Assembly (NCBI GenBank): GCA_041397625.1
Contig: JAWKWH010000004.1
Coordinates: forward strand, 62,001-126,000
Origin: JAWKWH01 sp041397625
GTDB taxonomy: Bacteria; Pseudomonadota; Alphaproteobacteria; Rhizobiales; Rhizobiaceae
Direction of reading: 5' to 3'
Length of the DNA stretch: 64,000 nucleotides
The position numbers and the translations under genes were made by a program. The notes below the pieces were generated by a model. It did not search any database, had not been told where the DNA came from, and saw only the letters and a program-made list of their open reading frames with translations. This document shows, piece by piece, positions 8,002 through 18,000 of this stretch. Position 1 is the stretch's first letter. Every line of letters begins with the position of its first letter.

Positions 8002-9996
8002 ATGACACCACGCGAAAAACACGAACGCATGGCCAACGCGATCCGTTTCCTGGCCATGGATGCGGTCGAAAAAGCCAAATCCGGCCATCCCGGCCTGCCC
8101 ATGGGCGCCGCCGACGTCGCCACGGTCCTTTTCACCCGTTTCATGGTGCACGATCCCAAGAACCCGCATTGGTCCGACCGCGACCGTTTTGTTCTGTCGG
8201 CCGGCCACGGGTCGATGCTGATCTACGCGCTGCTCTACCTGCTCGGCTATGAAGACATCACCATCGACGAGATCAAGAATTTCCGCCAACTCGGTTCGAA
8301 GACCGCCGGCCATCCGGAGTTCGGCCACGCCGCCGGGATCGAGACCACGACGGGACCGCTCGGTCAGGGCCTGGCCAATGCCGTCGGCATGGCGATCGCC
8401 GAACGCCACCTCAACGCCGAATTCGGCGACGATATCGTCGACCACTACACCTATGTGCTCGCCGGCGACGGCTGCCTGATGGAAGGGATCAGCCAGGAGG
8501 CCGTGGCGCTTGCCGGCCACCTGAAGCTGAACCGGCTCATCGTGCTGTTCGACGACAACGGCATCTCCATCGACGGCCCGGTGTCGCTGTCGGATTCCAC
8601 CGACCAGCAGGCCCGTTTCGCCGCCTCCGGCTGGCACACGCTCGCCATCGACGGGCACGACCCCGACGCCATCGCCGCGGCGATCGAAACGGCCAAGGCC
8701 TCCGACCGCCCGACGCTGATCGCCTGCCGCACCACCATCGGCTTCGGCGCCCCGACCAAGGCCGGCACCTCCAAGGTGCACGGTTCGCCGCTCGGCGCCG
8801 AGGAGATCGCCGGCGCGCGCAAGGCGCTCGGCTGGGCCTGCGAACCGTTCCAGGTTCCCTCCGAAGTGCTCGACGAATGGCGTCTGGCCGGCCTGCGATC
8901 GGCCAAGGAGCGCAGCGCCTGGGAGACGCGCCTGGCCGAGTCCGACCCGGAAGTCCGCTCCGCCTTCGAGCGCCGCATGAGCGGAAGCCTGCCGGGCGGT
9001 TTCGAGGCGGCGCTGGACGCATACAAGAAGAAGCTCGTCGAAGACCGTCCGAACGTCGCCACGCGCAAATCCTCCGAGATGGCGCTGGAGGTGATCAACG
9101 GCGCCATTCCCGAAACGCTTGGCGGTTCGGCCGATCTCACCGGCTCCAACAACACCCGCACCAGCCAGACCCAACCGTTGTCGGCCGACAATTACGGCGG
9201 CCGTTTCATCCACTACGGTATCCGCGAGCACGGCATGGCGGCGGCCATGAACGGTATCGCGCTGCATGGCGGCATCATCCCCTATTCCGGCACCTTCCTG
9301 GTATTTTCCGACTATTGCCGTCCGGCGATGCGGCTTTCCTCGCTGATGGGCCAGCGGGTGATCTACGTGATGACCCATGATTCCATCGGCCTCGGCGAGG
9401 ACGGACCGACGCATCAGCCCGTCGAACACCTCGCCGCGCTGCGCGCCATTCCAAACCACCTCGTCTTCCGGCCCGCCGACGCAGTGGAGGCCGCCGAATG
9501 CTGGCAGCTGGCGCTTCAAAGCACCGACGCGCCGTCGACGCTGGCGCTAACCCGGCAGAACCTGCCTTTGGTCCGCACCGAGCACGAGGAGGAAAACCTT
9601 TGCGCCCACGGCGCCTACGAGCTGCAGCTCGCCAGCGACGACGCCAGGGTCAGCATCTTCGCCACCGGCTCGGAAGTCGAGATCGCGCTTGCCGCGCGCC
9701 GGCTTCTGGAAGACGCCGGCTTTCCCACCCGCGTCGTCTCGGTGCCGTGCTGGGAACTGTTCGAGCGCCAGGACGAGGAGTACCGGACCGCCATGCTCGG
9801 CAACGCCGAGGTCAACATCGCCATCGAAGCCGGCATCCGCCAGGGCTGGGACCGCTTCATCGGCCGTGAAGGCCTCTTCGTGGGCATGCGATCGTTCGGC
9901 GCCAGCGCGCCCGCCGAGGACCTCTACCGGCATTTCGGCATTACCGCGGAAGCTGCCGCCGAAGCGGCGAAGGCCAGGCTCGGCGGAGCCTCCTGA
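8002..9996 (+). CDS. tkt: Transketolase
   Basis: TPP-dependent transfer of two-carbon ketol units in the pentose phosphate pathway. From the ATG at 8002 the product is 664 residues, the usual size. The N-terminus MTPREKHERMANAIRFLAMD leads into the TPP-binding domain, with GDGCLMEG near residue 155 and the Mg/TPP-binding NG stretch following. The pyrimidine domain carries GLGEDGPTHQPVEHLAALR, including the catalytic Glu region, and a C-terminal transketolase domain ends the protein. Gap follows 45 nt downstream, so the two are probably co-transcribed. The earlier GTG at 7930 was rejected because the added residues do not fit the family. Confidence 0.95.
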   Translation: MTPREKHERMANAIRFLAMDAVEKAKSGHPGLPMGAADVATVLFTRFMVHDPKNPHWSDRDRFVLSAGHGSMLIYALLYLLGYEDITIDEIKNFRQLGSKTAGHPEFGHAAGIETTTGPLGQGLANAVGMAIAERHLNAEFGDDIVDHYTYVLAGDGCLMEGISQEAVALAGHLKLNRLIVLFDDNGISIDGPVSLSDSTDQQARFAASGWHTLAIDGHDPDAIAAAIETAKASDRPTLIACRTTIGFGAPTKAGTSKVHGSPLGAEEIAGARKALGWACEPFQVPSEVLDEWRLAGLRSAKERSAWETRLAESDPEVRSAFERRMSGSLPGGFEAALDAYKKKLVEDRPNVATRKSSEMALEVINGAIPETLGGSADLTGSNNTRTSQTQPLSADNYGGRFIHYGIREHGMAAAMNGIALHGGIIPYSGTFLVFSDYCRPAMRLSSLMGQRVIYVMTHDSIGLGEDGPTHQPVEHLAALRAIPNHLVFRPADAVEAAECWQLALQSTDAPSTLALTRQNLPLVRTEHEEENLCAHGAYELQLASDDARVSIFATGSEVEIALAARRLLEDAGFPTRVVSVPCWELFERQDEEYRTAMLGNAEVNIAIEAGIRQGWDRFIGREGLFVGMRSFGASAPAEDLYRHFGITAEAAAEAAKARLGGAS

Positions 9997-10041
9997 TCAC
10001 CGAACCAACCACCTCCCATCGTCAATCTGGAGAACCACACC

Positions 10042-11049
10042 ATGACCGTCAGGGTTGCCATCAACGGATTTGGCCGCATCGGCCGCAACATCGCCCGAGC
10101 GATCTTCGAATCCGGCCGCAAGGACATCGACATCGTCGCGATCAACGATCTCGGCCCGGTCGAAACCAACGCACATCTGCTGCGCTATGACAGCGTCCAC
10201 GGCAAGTTTCCCTCCGAGGTCAAGGTGGAAGGCGACACGATCAATATCGGCACCGACTCCTTCAAGGTGCTGGCCGAGCGCAACCCGGAAAACCTGCCCT
10301 GGGGCGAGCTTGGCGTCGACATCGTGCTGGAATGCACCGGCATCTTCACCTCGAAGGACAAGGCTTCGGCGCATCTGAAGGCCGGCGCCAAGCGCGTGCT
10401 GGTCTCCGCGCCGGCCGACGGCGCCGACCTGACGGTGGTCTACGGCGTCAATCACGACAAGCTTTCCTCCGAACACGTGGTGGTCTCCAACGCGTCCTGC
10501 ACCACCAACTGCCTGGCGCCGGTGGCCAAGATCCTGAACGACGCCTTCGGCATAAAAAAGGGCTTCATGACCACCATCCATTCCTATACCGGCGACCAGC
10601 CGACGCTGGACACGATGCACAAGGATCTCTACCGCGCCCGCGCCGCGGCCGTGTCGATGATTCCGACCTCGACGGGCGCCGCCCGCGCCGTCGGCCTGGT
10701 GCTGCCCGAACTGAAGGGCAAGCTCGACGGCGTCGCCATCCGCGTGCCGACGCCCAACGTCTCCGTCGTCGACCTCAAATTCGTTCCAAGCAGGAGCGTC
10801 ACGGTCGACGAGGTCAACGACGCGCTGATGGCGGCCGCCGACGGCCCGCTTTCGGGCATTCTCGCCTATACCGGGGAGCCGCTGGTCTCCATCGATCTCA
10901 ATCACAATCCGGCTTCGTCAACCTTCGCGCTCGACCAGACCAAGGTGATCGAGGGCGATCTGGTGCGCGTCATGTCGTGGTACGACAATGAATGGGGCTT
11001 CTCCAACCGCATGGCCGACACGGCGGTGGCGATGAGCAAGGTGATCTGA
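10042..11049 (+). CDS. gap: Glyceraldehyde-3-phosphate dehydrogenase, type I
   Basis: Oxidative phosphorylation of glyceraldehyde-3-phosphate with NAD in glycolysis and gluconeogenesis. The 335-residue protein starts with the Rossmann motif INGFGRIGRN. It has the NAD-selecting stretch AINDLG, the active-site SNASCTTN with Cys153, the TGAARAVGLVLPEL loop, and the C-terminal WYDNEWGFSNRM. GGAG lies 9 nt before the ATG. It is downstream of tkt. In rhizobia pgk commonly follows directly, but here two unknown genes intervene. Confidence 0.97.
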   Translation: MTVRVAINGFGRIGRNIARAIFESGRKDIDIVAINDLGPVETNAHLLRYDSVHGKFPSEVKVEGDTINIGTDSFKVLAERNPENLPWGELGVDIVLECTGIFTSKDKASAHLKAGAKRVLVSAPADGADLTVVYGVNHDKLSSEHVVVSNASCTTNCLAPVAKILNDAFGIKKGFMTTIHSYTGDQPTLDTMHKDLYRARAAAVSMIPTSTGAARAVGLVLPELKGKLDGVAIRVPTPNVSVVDLKFVPSRSVTVDEVNDALMAAADGPLSGILAYTGEPLVSIDLNHNPASSTFALDQTKVIEGDLVRVMSWYDNEWGFSNRMADTAVAMSKVI

Positions 11050-11066
11050 GGAACGGATGAGGCCGG

Positions 11067-11106
11067 GCGGGCAATGGCCGGGCTTCGGTGTCCTGGCCGT
11101 GCCCGC
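11067..11106 (+). other. Stem-loop downstream of gap
   Basis: GCGGGCA (11067-11073) pairs with TGCCCGC (11100-11106). Two bases further in, GGCC (11076-11079) pairs with GGCC (11095-11098). It begins 18 nt after the gap stop. There is no U-run after it, so it is not a standard intrinsic terminator. It may stabilise the gap message or mark processing. The remaining intergenic DNA up to 11236 shows nothing else. Confidence 0.35.
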
Positions 11107-11236
11107 CTCGGTCTTTGGTCCTCCTGGTCTTCCGGTCGGCGGCCATGGCGGCCCGGGTCGCGATTTCGGCGGCGGTGGAGAATAGGGCTCAAAGGCCGGT
11201 TGGCAGCGGTTTCGCGATCTCCTAGTCTCGCTTGCG

Positions 11237-11890
11237 ATGGAAAAGGCGACAGGAGAACATGCCGGATTGCGTACGACGGCCGCGAACTACCGGCGCGTCT
11301 GTGCCGGCGTCCTGTTGCTCGCTCTTTCGATCGTTCCAGGCCAGACCGGATACGCGGCCGAAGATCCCGGCCAGCCCAGCTCGCGGGTGATTGGTTCCCA
11401 GCAAGCCCTGTTCTCGCGGCTCGAGCGGCTTTGGGCCGAACACGACGCACGGACCGGGACGGCCAGCGGCGCAGCCGAGGAAGAACGCATCGCCGGTCTC
11501 GGTCCCGATGCCGCCGACGGTTCGGGCCGGGCGCAACCCTCGTCCGAAATTTCAGCCGCAGCCGAACGGGATGACCGCGCCGGCGCCACAGTCGGGAAAG
11601 CGCTTCGCGTGACCAATATCGGCGTGTTCGAGGGCGACGATTTCGAGCTCTGCGGACACAGCGAATTCAAGGCCAGGCTTCAGCGAACAGGAACGGAGGG
11701 CGGCGAACTGATGCTCACCAGCCGCGACCGCACCATACCGGATATTCCTTTCAGGGGTTTCGAGGCCCGTGTCGCGCTCGAGACGAAAACCGATCTGTGG
11801 CCGGGCTGTTCGATCATGGCCGGCTATGTGGACATCTCCGGGATAATCCGTATTGGGTTATCGGTCCGTGAAGCAGGGAGTTCCCGATGA
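11237..11890 (+). CDS. Hypothetical exported protein between gap and pgk
   Basis: 217 residues of unrecognised family. A basic N-region of about 22 residues leads into a hydrophobic segment (VCAGVLLLALSIVPG) and an AxA-type cleavage site near GYAAE, so it is probably exported. Residues 50-125 are low-complexity, Ala/Gly/Glu-rich and likely disordered. The C-terminal half (about 125-215) alternates hydrophobic and polar residues and contains two Cys, suggesting a small beta-rich domain. The downstream gene overlaps it by 4 nt (ATGA), so the two are translated together. No function can be assigned. Confidence 0.65.
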   Translation: MEKATGEHAGLRTTAANYRRVCAGVLLLALSIVPGQTGYAAEDPGQPSSRVIGSQQALFSRLERLWAEHDARTGTASGAAEEERIAGLGPDAADGSGRAQPSSEISAAAERDDRAGATVGKALRVTNIGVFEGDDFELCGHSEFKARLQRTGTEGGELMLTSRDRTIPDIPFRGFEARVALETKTDLWPGCSIMAGYVDISGIIRIGLSVREAGSSR

Positions 11891-12486
11891 ACAGAATTGC
11901 GCAAGCCGCCGCTGCCTTGCTCGTGGCGGCGTTCTCGTGGCAGCCGGCGGATGCCTGCGAGGAATACCGCTCGCTGTCGACCGCCGAGATGAAGGAATTT
12001 CGCGACAAGCTGGTCGAGACCGACGCCGATCCCCTGGACCGCATGTTCGCCTTCGAGGAACTGAACTGCTCGGACAATCCGACGATCAGGGCCTATGCCG
12101 TACGCGAGGGGTTGAAGAACGCCACCGATCCGCTTGTCCGCCATCAGATCATGTTCGAGGCGCTGATGCAGAAGACGCGCATCGACGTGGAACTGAGCAA
12201 GGCCGGAAAACTGAAGGGCGGGGACAAGAGGTTCTACGACAAGAACGACGGCGTCTATTCACGCGAGGTGAGCTTCCGCGACCGGGCATCCGGTTGCATA
12301 GGGATCAGCTTCAACCGATGCGCTTCCAACGCGTCGCTGATCATCAGCGGCGATACCGTTGAATATACCCATGGTGCGATGATCGGCGTGTTCAAGCTTA
12401 CCGAGCAGAACGAGCTGGTCGGGTTCCTGCGGCCGGACAACCGTTCCGAATATAGCAAGATCCCCGCAATCATAAGGCTGTTTTGA
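11887..12486 (+). CDS. Hypothetical exported protein, partner of the preceding gene
   Basis: 199 residues with a clear signal peptide (MNRIAQAAAALLVAAFSW, cleavage after PADA) and mature start CEEYRSLS. The mature part opens with a helical region (about 25-110) resembling HEAT-like or TPR-like helices. It then has a beta-rich C-terminus containing the Cys pair in GCIGISFNRC. The four Cys suggest periplasmic disulfides. It overlaps the upstream unknown gene by 4 nt and ends 3 nt before pgk, so it must share their transcript. No family is recognised. Confidence 0.7.
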   Translation: MNRIAQAAAALLVAAFSWQPADACEEYRSLSTAEMKEFRDKLVETDADPLDRMFAFEELNCSDNPTIRAYAVREGLKNATDPLVRHQIMFEALMQKTRIDVELSKAGKLKGGDKRFYDKNDGVYSREVSFRDRASGCIGISFNRCASNASLIISGDTVEYTHGAMIGVFKLTEQNELVGFLRPDNRSEYSKIPAIIRLF

Positions 12487-12489
12487 TCC

Positions 12490-13707
12490 ATGTCCGCCAA
12501 ATTCGGAACCATCGACGATCTGGGCGACATCACCGGCAGGCGCGTGCTGGTGCGCGTCGACCTCAACGTGCCGATGGCCGATGGCAGGGTGACCGACAAG
12601 ACCCGCATCGAACGCGTCGCTCCGGGCATCGCCGAACTGGCGGACAGGGGCGCCAGGGTCGTGCTGCTGGCGCATTTCGGCCGCCCGAAGGGCAAGCCCA
12701 ACCGGGACATGACGCTCGAACCGGTTGCCGCCGCGCTCGGCGAGGTTCTGGGCCGCAACGTCGGTTTTGCGGCCGACTGCATCGGCGACGCGGCGACCTC
12801 GGCGATTGACGCCATGGCCGCAGGCGGCGTCTTGCTCCTGGAAAACACCCGTTTCCACGCCGGCGAGGAGGCCAACGATCCGGCCTTCGCCAAGGCGCTC
12901 GGTGCACAGGGCGACATCTACGTCAACGACGCCTTTTCCGCCGCCCACCGGGCGCACGCCTCCACGGAAGGCGTCGCGCATCTGTTGCCCGCCTATGCGG
13001 GCCGCACCATGGAGGCCGAGTTGAACGCGCTGCAGGCCGGCCTCGGCAATCCCGAACGGCCGGTGATCGCCATTGTCGGCGGCGCCAAGGTGTCGACCAA
13101 GATCGACCTGCTGGAGAACCTGGTCGACAAGGTCGACATGCTGGTGATCGGCGGCGGCATGGCCAACACCTTCCTCAATGCCCAGGGCGTCGATGTCGGC
13201 AAATCCCTTTGTGAAAAGGATCTCGCCGACACCGCCCGGAAAATCCTCGCCAAGGCCGAGCGGACGGGCTGCGACATTATCCTGCCAAGCGACGTCGTGG
13301 TGGCGGAGACATTCGAGGCCAATGCGCCCGATACCGTGATGGCGCTCGACGCGGTTCCCGCCGGCAGCATGATCCTCGACGCCGGGCCGCAGACGACCGG
13401 ACGCGTGATCGAGGCCATCGACAAAGCACGCACGCTGGTCTGGAACGGGCCACTCGGCGCCTTCGAGCTCCAGCCGTTCGATCGCGCCACCCTCGCCGTC
13501 GCCCGCCATGTGGCGGAACGGACCGGAGCCGGCCGGCTGGTCTCGGTCGCCGGCGGCGGCGATACGGTCGCCGCCCTCAACAAGGCGGGCCTTGCCGGTG
13601 AACTCACCTATGTGTCGACCGCCGGCGGGGCGTTCCTGGAATGGATGGAGGGCAAGGCGCTGCCCGGCGTGGAAGCGCTCAATGAAGCGTTAAGCTGGAG
13701 TCAGTAG
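12490..13707 (+). CDS. pgk: Phosphoglycerate kinase
   Basis: Transfers phosphate from 1,3-bisphosphoglycerate to ADP. The 405-residue protein has RVLVRVDLNVPM near the N-terminus, the substrate-binding HFGRPKG, LLENTRFHAGEE, the hinge region IVGGAKVSTKIDLLENL, and the C-terminal nucleotide-binding VAGGGDTVAALNKAG followed by VSTAGGAFLEWMEGK. The start lies 3 nt after the unknown upstream gene. The rhizobial neighbour fbaB (class I aldolase) does not follow; an RND efflux operon does. Confidence 0.96.
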   Translation: MSAKFGTIDDLGDITGRRVLVRVDLNVPMADGRVTDKTRIERVAPGIAELADRGARVVLLAHFGRPKGKPNRDMTLEPVAAALGEVLGRNVGFAADCIGDAATSAIDAMAAGGVLLLENTRFHAGEEANDPAFAKALGAQGDIYVNDAFSAAHRAHASTEGVAHLLPAYAGRTMEAELNALQAGLGNPERPVIAIVGGAKVSTKIDLLENLVDKVDMLVIGGGMANTFLNAQGVDVGKSLCEKDLADTARKILAKAERTGCDIILPSDVVVAETFEANAPDTVMALDAVPAGSMILDAGPQTTGRVIEAIDKARTLVWNGPLGAFELQPFDRATLAVARHVAERTGAGRLVSVAGGGDTVAALNKAGLAGELTYVSTAGGAFLEWMEGKALPGVEALNEALSWSQ

Positions 13708-13747
13708 ATAGAAGCACGTCACGGTCCCGCGCCTATTTTTTGCTATG

Positions 13748-13758
13748 TTGCATTGCAA
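13748..13758. promoter_or_regulatory. Small palindrome upstream of the first RND operon
   Basis: TTGCATTGCAA is a perfect palindrome (5-bp arms around a central T), followed 8 nt later by TATAAG, which could serve as a -10. It is the only operator-like signal in the 186-nt gap between pgk and the efflux operon. No TetR- or MarR-type gene is adjacent. The rest of the gap shows nothing else. Confidence 0.25.
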
Positions 13759-13893
13759 TAGTCGCGTATAAGGCCCGTCGCTGCGGACAGGATTTACAAC
13801 CTGCGCGTTGAATATGCCCCGGCGAAGGTCCATATCGCCACAGTGCAGGCCGTCTACCGGCCGGCCGAGGGCAGAACTTGTTGAGCCGGTGTA

Positions 13894-15039
13894 ATGGCAG
13901 AAATTAGGTTTCACAAACTGGCCGCGGTAGCGGTTTTCGTCGCTGCGGCCGCTTGGGTTTACACCGGCGAGTTCGTTTCCGTCGGCAGCGCCACCAATGA
14001 GGCGGGCGAGGAAGCGGCCAAGCCCGACGAGCCGGCCGCTCGAGCAGAAGAGGCCATCCGGACCGTGGCCTATGTGGTTCCGCCGCACATGGCCCATGCC
14101 CGTGCCATCCGCATTTCCGGCCAGACGCTGTCCGACAAGCGCGCCAACCTTTCGGTGCGCGCCAACGGCGTCATCGAGGCGTTGCCGGTCAAGCAGGGTG
14201 ACTGGATCGAGCAGGACGATCTCATTCTGTCCCTTGAAGCCGAAGGCAAGGCGGCCATGGTCGAAACCGCCCGCCAGCTGCTGGCGCAGCGCGAAGCCGA
14301 ACTGGCCGCCACCGAAGCGCTGGTGAAGCGCGGCACGCTGCCGACGCTGCGCGCCGACGAGGCGCGTTCGGCCATTGCCGCGGCCAGATCGCAGCTCGAA
14401 GCCGCCCAGGCCGACCTCGACCGCATCCAGGTCGTCGCGCCGTTCGCCGGCTATGTCGATCGCGTCAACGTCGAAAAGGGAAGTTCGGTGATGCAGGGCG
14501 CGCAGGTCGCCACCCTGATCAGCATCGATCCGATTCTGGCCACCGGAGAGATTTCCGAGCACGATCTGCGCTACGTCAAGATCGGCGATACCGCCGATGT
14601 GCACCTGGTCGACGGATCGGTCCGGCAGGGCAAGCTGCGCTATATCAGCCGGGAGGCGACAAGCCAGACCCGCACGTTCCCGCTCGAAATCGCGGTGCCC
14701 AATCCCGATGGCCGGATTCCCGCCGGCATGACCGCGGAGATCACGCTGTTCGGCCAGCCGGTGGACGCGGTGACGCTGCCGCGCTCCGTCGTGACCCTGT
14801 CGGGCAGCGGCGACCTCGGCATCCGCATCGTGCGCGCCGACGACACGGTCGGCTTCATTCCGATCGACCTCATCGACGACACGCCGCACGGGCTGGTCCT
14901 CGGCGGCGTGCCGATCGGCTCGCGCATCATCGTCGCCGGGCAGGATCTCGTCGTCGAGGACGAGAAGGTCAACCCGGTCGAGGCCGACGCCGAAGCCATC
15001 AGGCAGTTGGTCGGCGAAGCGACCGGCTCCGTGAACTGA
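13894..15039 (+). CDS. RND efflux periplasmic adaptor subunit (membrane fusion protein)
   Basis: 381-residue HlyD/AcrA-family adaptor linking an RND pump to an outer-membrane channel. An N-terminal membrane anchor (AAVAVFVAAAAWVYTG) is present and no lipobox is seen. Then come a biotinyl-lipoyl half (VIEALPVKQGDWIEQ), a helical hairpin about residues 120-180 rich in Ala, Glu and Arg, a second lipoyl half (VAPFAGYVDRVNVEKGSSV) and beta-barrel domains. The Asp/Glu-rich extension at residues 35-50 is unusual. The pump gene follows 9 nt downstream. Confidence 0.9.
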   Translation: MAEIRFHKLAAVAVFVAAAAWVYTGEFVSVGSATNEAGEEAAKPDEPAARAEEAIRTVAYVVPPHMAHARAIRISGQTLSDKRANLSVRANGVIEALPVKQGDWIEQDDLILSLEAEGKAAMVETARQLLAQREAELAATEALVKRGTLPTLRADEARSAIAAARSQLEAAQADLDRIQVVAPFAGYVDRVNVEKGSSVMQGAQVATLISIDPILATGEISEHDLRYVKIGDTADVHLVDGSVRQGKLRYISREATSQTRTFPLEIAVPNPDGRIPAGMTAEITLFGQPVDAVTLPRSVVTLSGSGDLGIRIVRADDTVGFIPIDLIDDTPHGLVLGGVPIGSRIIVAGQDLVVEDEKVNPVEADAEAIRQLVGEATGSVN

Positions 15040-15048
15040 TCCGGGCCG

Positions 15049-18000
15049 ATGGGTATCGTCGACCACGCCATACGTCAGTCTCGGCTGACCATATCGGTTC
15101 TGCTGTTCTTCCTGGTGGCCGGCGCTCTGGCCTACCAGTCGATCCCCAAAGAAGCTGAACCCGATATCCAGCTTGGCTACATCTACGTCAGCCTCGGCTA
15201 TCAGGGCATCTCGCCCGAGGACGCCGAGCGGCTGCTGCTCAGGCCGGTCGAGACCAAGCTGAAATCGATCACCGGCGTCAAGGAAATGCGCTCGACCGCC
15301 TATCAGGGCGGCGCCAACGTGCTGGTGCAGATGCAGGCCGGCGCCGATGTCGACAAGGCGCTCGACGACGTGCGCAACCGGGTGTCCGATGCCAAGCCGG
15401 ACCTGCCGCAAGGGGCCGACGAGCCCACCGTCAACGAGGTGAACATCTCCGAGTTTCCGGTTCTCGTCGTCACCTTGTCAGGCAATGTGCCGGAGCGTGC
15501 GCTGACGATTGCGGCACGCGAACTGCGCGAGCGTATCGAGGAGATCGGCGGCGTGCTCAACGCCAATCTGGCCGGTTCCCGCGACGATCTGGTCGAAGTG
15601 GTGATCGATCCGGTCAAGCTCTCCTCCTACGGCCTGCGCCTCGACCAGCTGATCGCCGGCGTCGGTGCCAACAACAGCCTGGTCGCCGCCGGCCGCATCG
15701 AGGGCGACGAGGGTCGTTACGCCGTCAAGGTGCCCTCGCTGATCGAGACCGTGGAGGACGTCGCCAACCTGCCGGTCGTGGCCGGCGCCAACGCCGTGGT
15801 GCGCGCCCGCGATCTCGCAACCATCCGCTCCACCTTCAAGGATGCCGAGACGATTACCCGGTTCAACGGCCGGCCGGCGATCGCCATCGAGGTGTCGAAG
15901 CGCACCGGCGCCAATCTCGTCGAAACCGTCGACGCCGTGAAGCAGGTCTCCAACGAATTCGCCAAGCTGCTGCCCGAGGGCGCCGTCGTCACCTTCAGCC
16001 AGGACAAGTCGACGGTCATCCGGCAATTGCTCGGCGACCTGGAAAATAGCGTTCTGACCGCTGTCATCCTCGTCTTCGTCGTCATCCTCTACGCGCTGTC
16101 GGGCCGCGCTTCGATGCTGATCGGCCTTGCCATTCCGGCTTCCTTCCTGATGGGCATATTGTGGCTGTCGCTCGCCGGCTACACGGTCAACATCGTCGTC
16201 CTGTTCAGCCTCATTCTCGCCGTTGGCATGCTGGTCGACGACGCCATCATCGTCACCGAGTTCGCCGAACGGCGCATGACAGAGGGCATGGACAAGAAGC
16301 AGGCGTTCGCGCTCGCCGCCCGCCGCATGGCCGGCCCGGTGGTCGCCGCGACGATGACCCGCGTCGCCGCCTTCTCGCCGCTCCTGTTCTGGCCCGGCAT
16401 CGTCGGCGAGTTCATGAAGTTCATGCCGATCACGCTGATCGTCACGCTGTCCTCGTCGCTGCTCTACGCGCTGATATTCGTGCCGGCCATCGGCGCGCTC
16501 ATCGCCAAGCCGGTGGTTGAGACCGAGCAACGCGACGGCCTCTACATGCGCTTTGCCCGCCGCGCCGTGCGCCATCCCTTCATCGTCGTCCTGTTCACTG
16601 TCGGCGCCCTTGTCGCGGTGCCCGTCGCCTACGGCAAGTACGGCAAGGGCGCGGAATTCTTCCCCTCCGTCGAACCCGAATACGGCCTGCTCTATGTCCA
16701 TGCGCGCGGCAACCTGTCGCTCGAGGAGCAGGACATTCTTGTGCGCGAGGCGGAAAGCCGCATTCTCGGCTGGCCCGGCATCAAGACCGTCTATACCCGT
16801 GTCGGCAAGACCCAGGGCGGCGGCGCCCAGGTGGCCGAGGACGTGGTCGGCGTGATCCAGTACGAGTTCATCGACTGGCGCGAACGCAAGCCGGCGGGAG
16901 AGATTCTCGACGACCTGCGCGCCGCCATGGTCGGCATTCCCGGCGCCGAGGTCGAGGTGCTGGTGCCCGATGCCGGCCCGCCGACCGGCAAGGCGGTTCA
17001 GATCAGGCTTTCGGCCGCCGATCCGGACGGGCTGGACGACATCGCCACCAAGGTCGCCGCCATGCTCAAGACCGTTCCCGGCGCCATCGACGTCGCCGAC
17101 GGCCTGCCGCCGCCGGGCATCGACTGGGAGCTCAAGGTCGACCGCACCAAGGCTGCCCGCTACGGCATTGGCGCCGGCTCGGTCGGCACGGTCGTGCAAC
17201 TGGTCACGACCGGGCTGAAGCTCTCCGACTACCGGCCTGCCGGCTCCGACGACGCCGTCGATATCCGGTTGCGCCTGCCCGAAGATCGGCGCACGCTTGC
17301 CACGCTCGACCAGTTGCGCGTCGAAACGGCGGTCGGTTCGGTGCCACTCTCCAACTTCGTCACCCGCGAACCGGCACAGAAGACCGGCATACTGACGCGC
17401 ATCGACGGCGCCCGCACGATCACGGTGGAATCCAACATCCGCGAAGGCGTGCAGGCCGACGGCGTACGCAAGATGGTGACCGAGAACCTGGAAGCGATGG
17501 GCCTTGACGATCAGGGCGTACGCTGGAAGCTCGCCGGCGAGGACGAGGAGCAGAAGGCGGCCGGCGAGTTCCTGTCCAAGGCGTTCGGTGCGGCGATCTT
17601 CCTGATCTTCGTCGTGCTACTGGCGCTGCTGAACAAGTTCATGTCCGTCGGCCTGGTGCTGTCGGCGGTCGTCATGTCGACCATCGGCGTGCTGCTCGGC
17701 CTGATCATCATGGGCCAGCCCTTCGGCGTGGTCATGACCGGCATCGGCGTCATCGCGCTGGCCGGCGTGGTGGTGAACAACAACATCGTGCTGATCGACA
17801 CCTATGACCGGCTGCGCGCCGAGGGCATGGACAAGCTCGATGCGGTGCTGCAGACCTGCCGCGAACGCGCCCGCCCGGTAGTGCTGACCGCGGTCACCGC
17901 CATTCTCGGCGTACTGCCGATCGCCTTCGGCTTCAATCTCGAGCTGCTCAACCACGAGACGACGCTCGGCGCGCCGTCGACCCAGTGGTGGATCTCGCTG

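Noticed and set aside
7804..9519. Minus-strand frame of 571 codons opposite tkt
   Set aside because: Antisense shadow of transketolase with low-complexity composition and no ribosome site.
10902..11574. Minus- and plus-strand frames across the gap 3' region (182 and 166 codons)
   Set aside because: Arg/Pro-rich shadow frames without ribosome sites. They overlap the exported-protein gene, which has a signal peptide and coupled neighbour.
13690..17199. Two 573-codon minus-strand frames opposite the first RND operon
   Set aside because: Both mirror the codon pattern of real plus-strand genes and show no motif.
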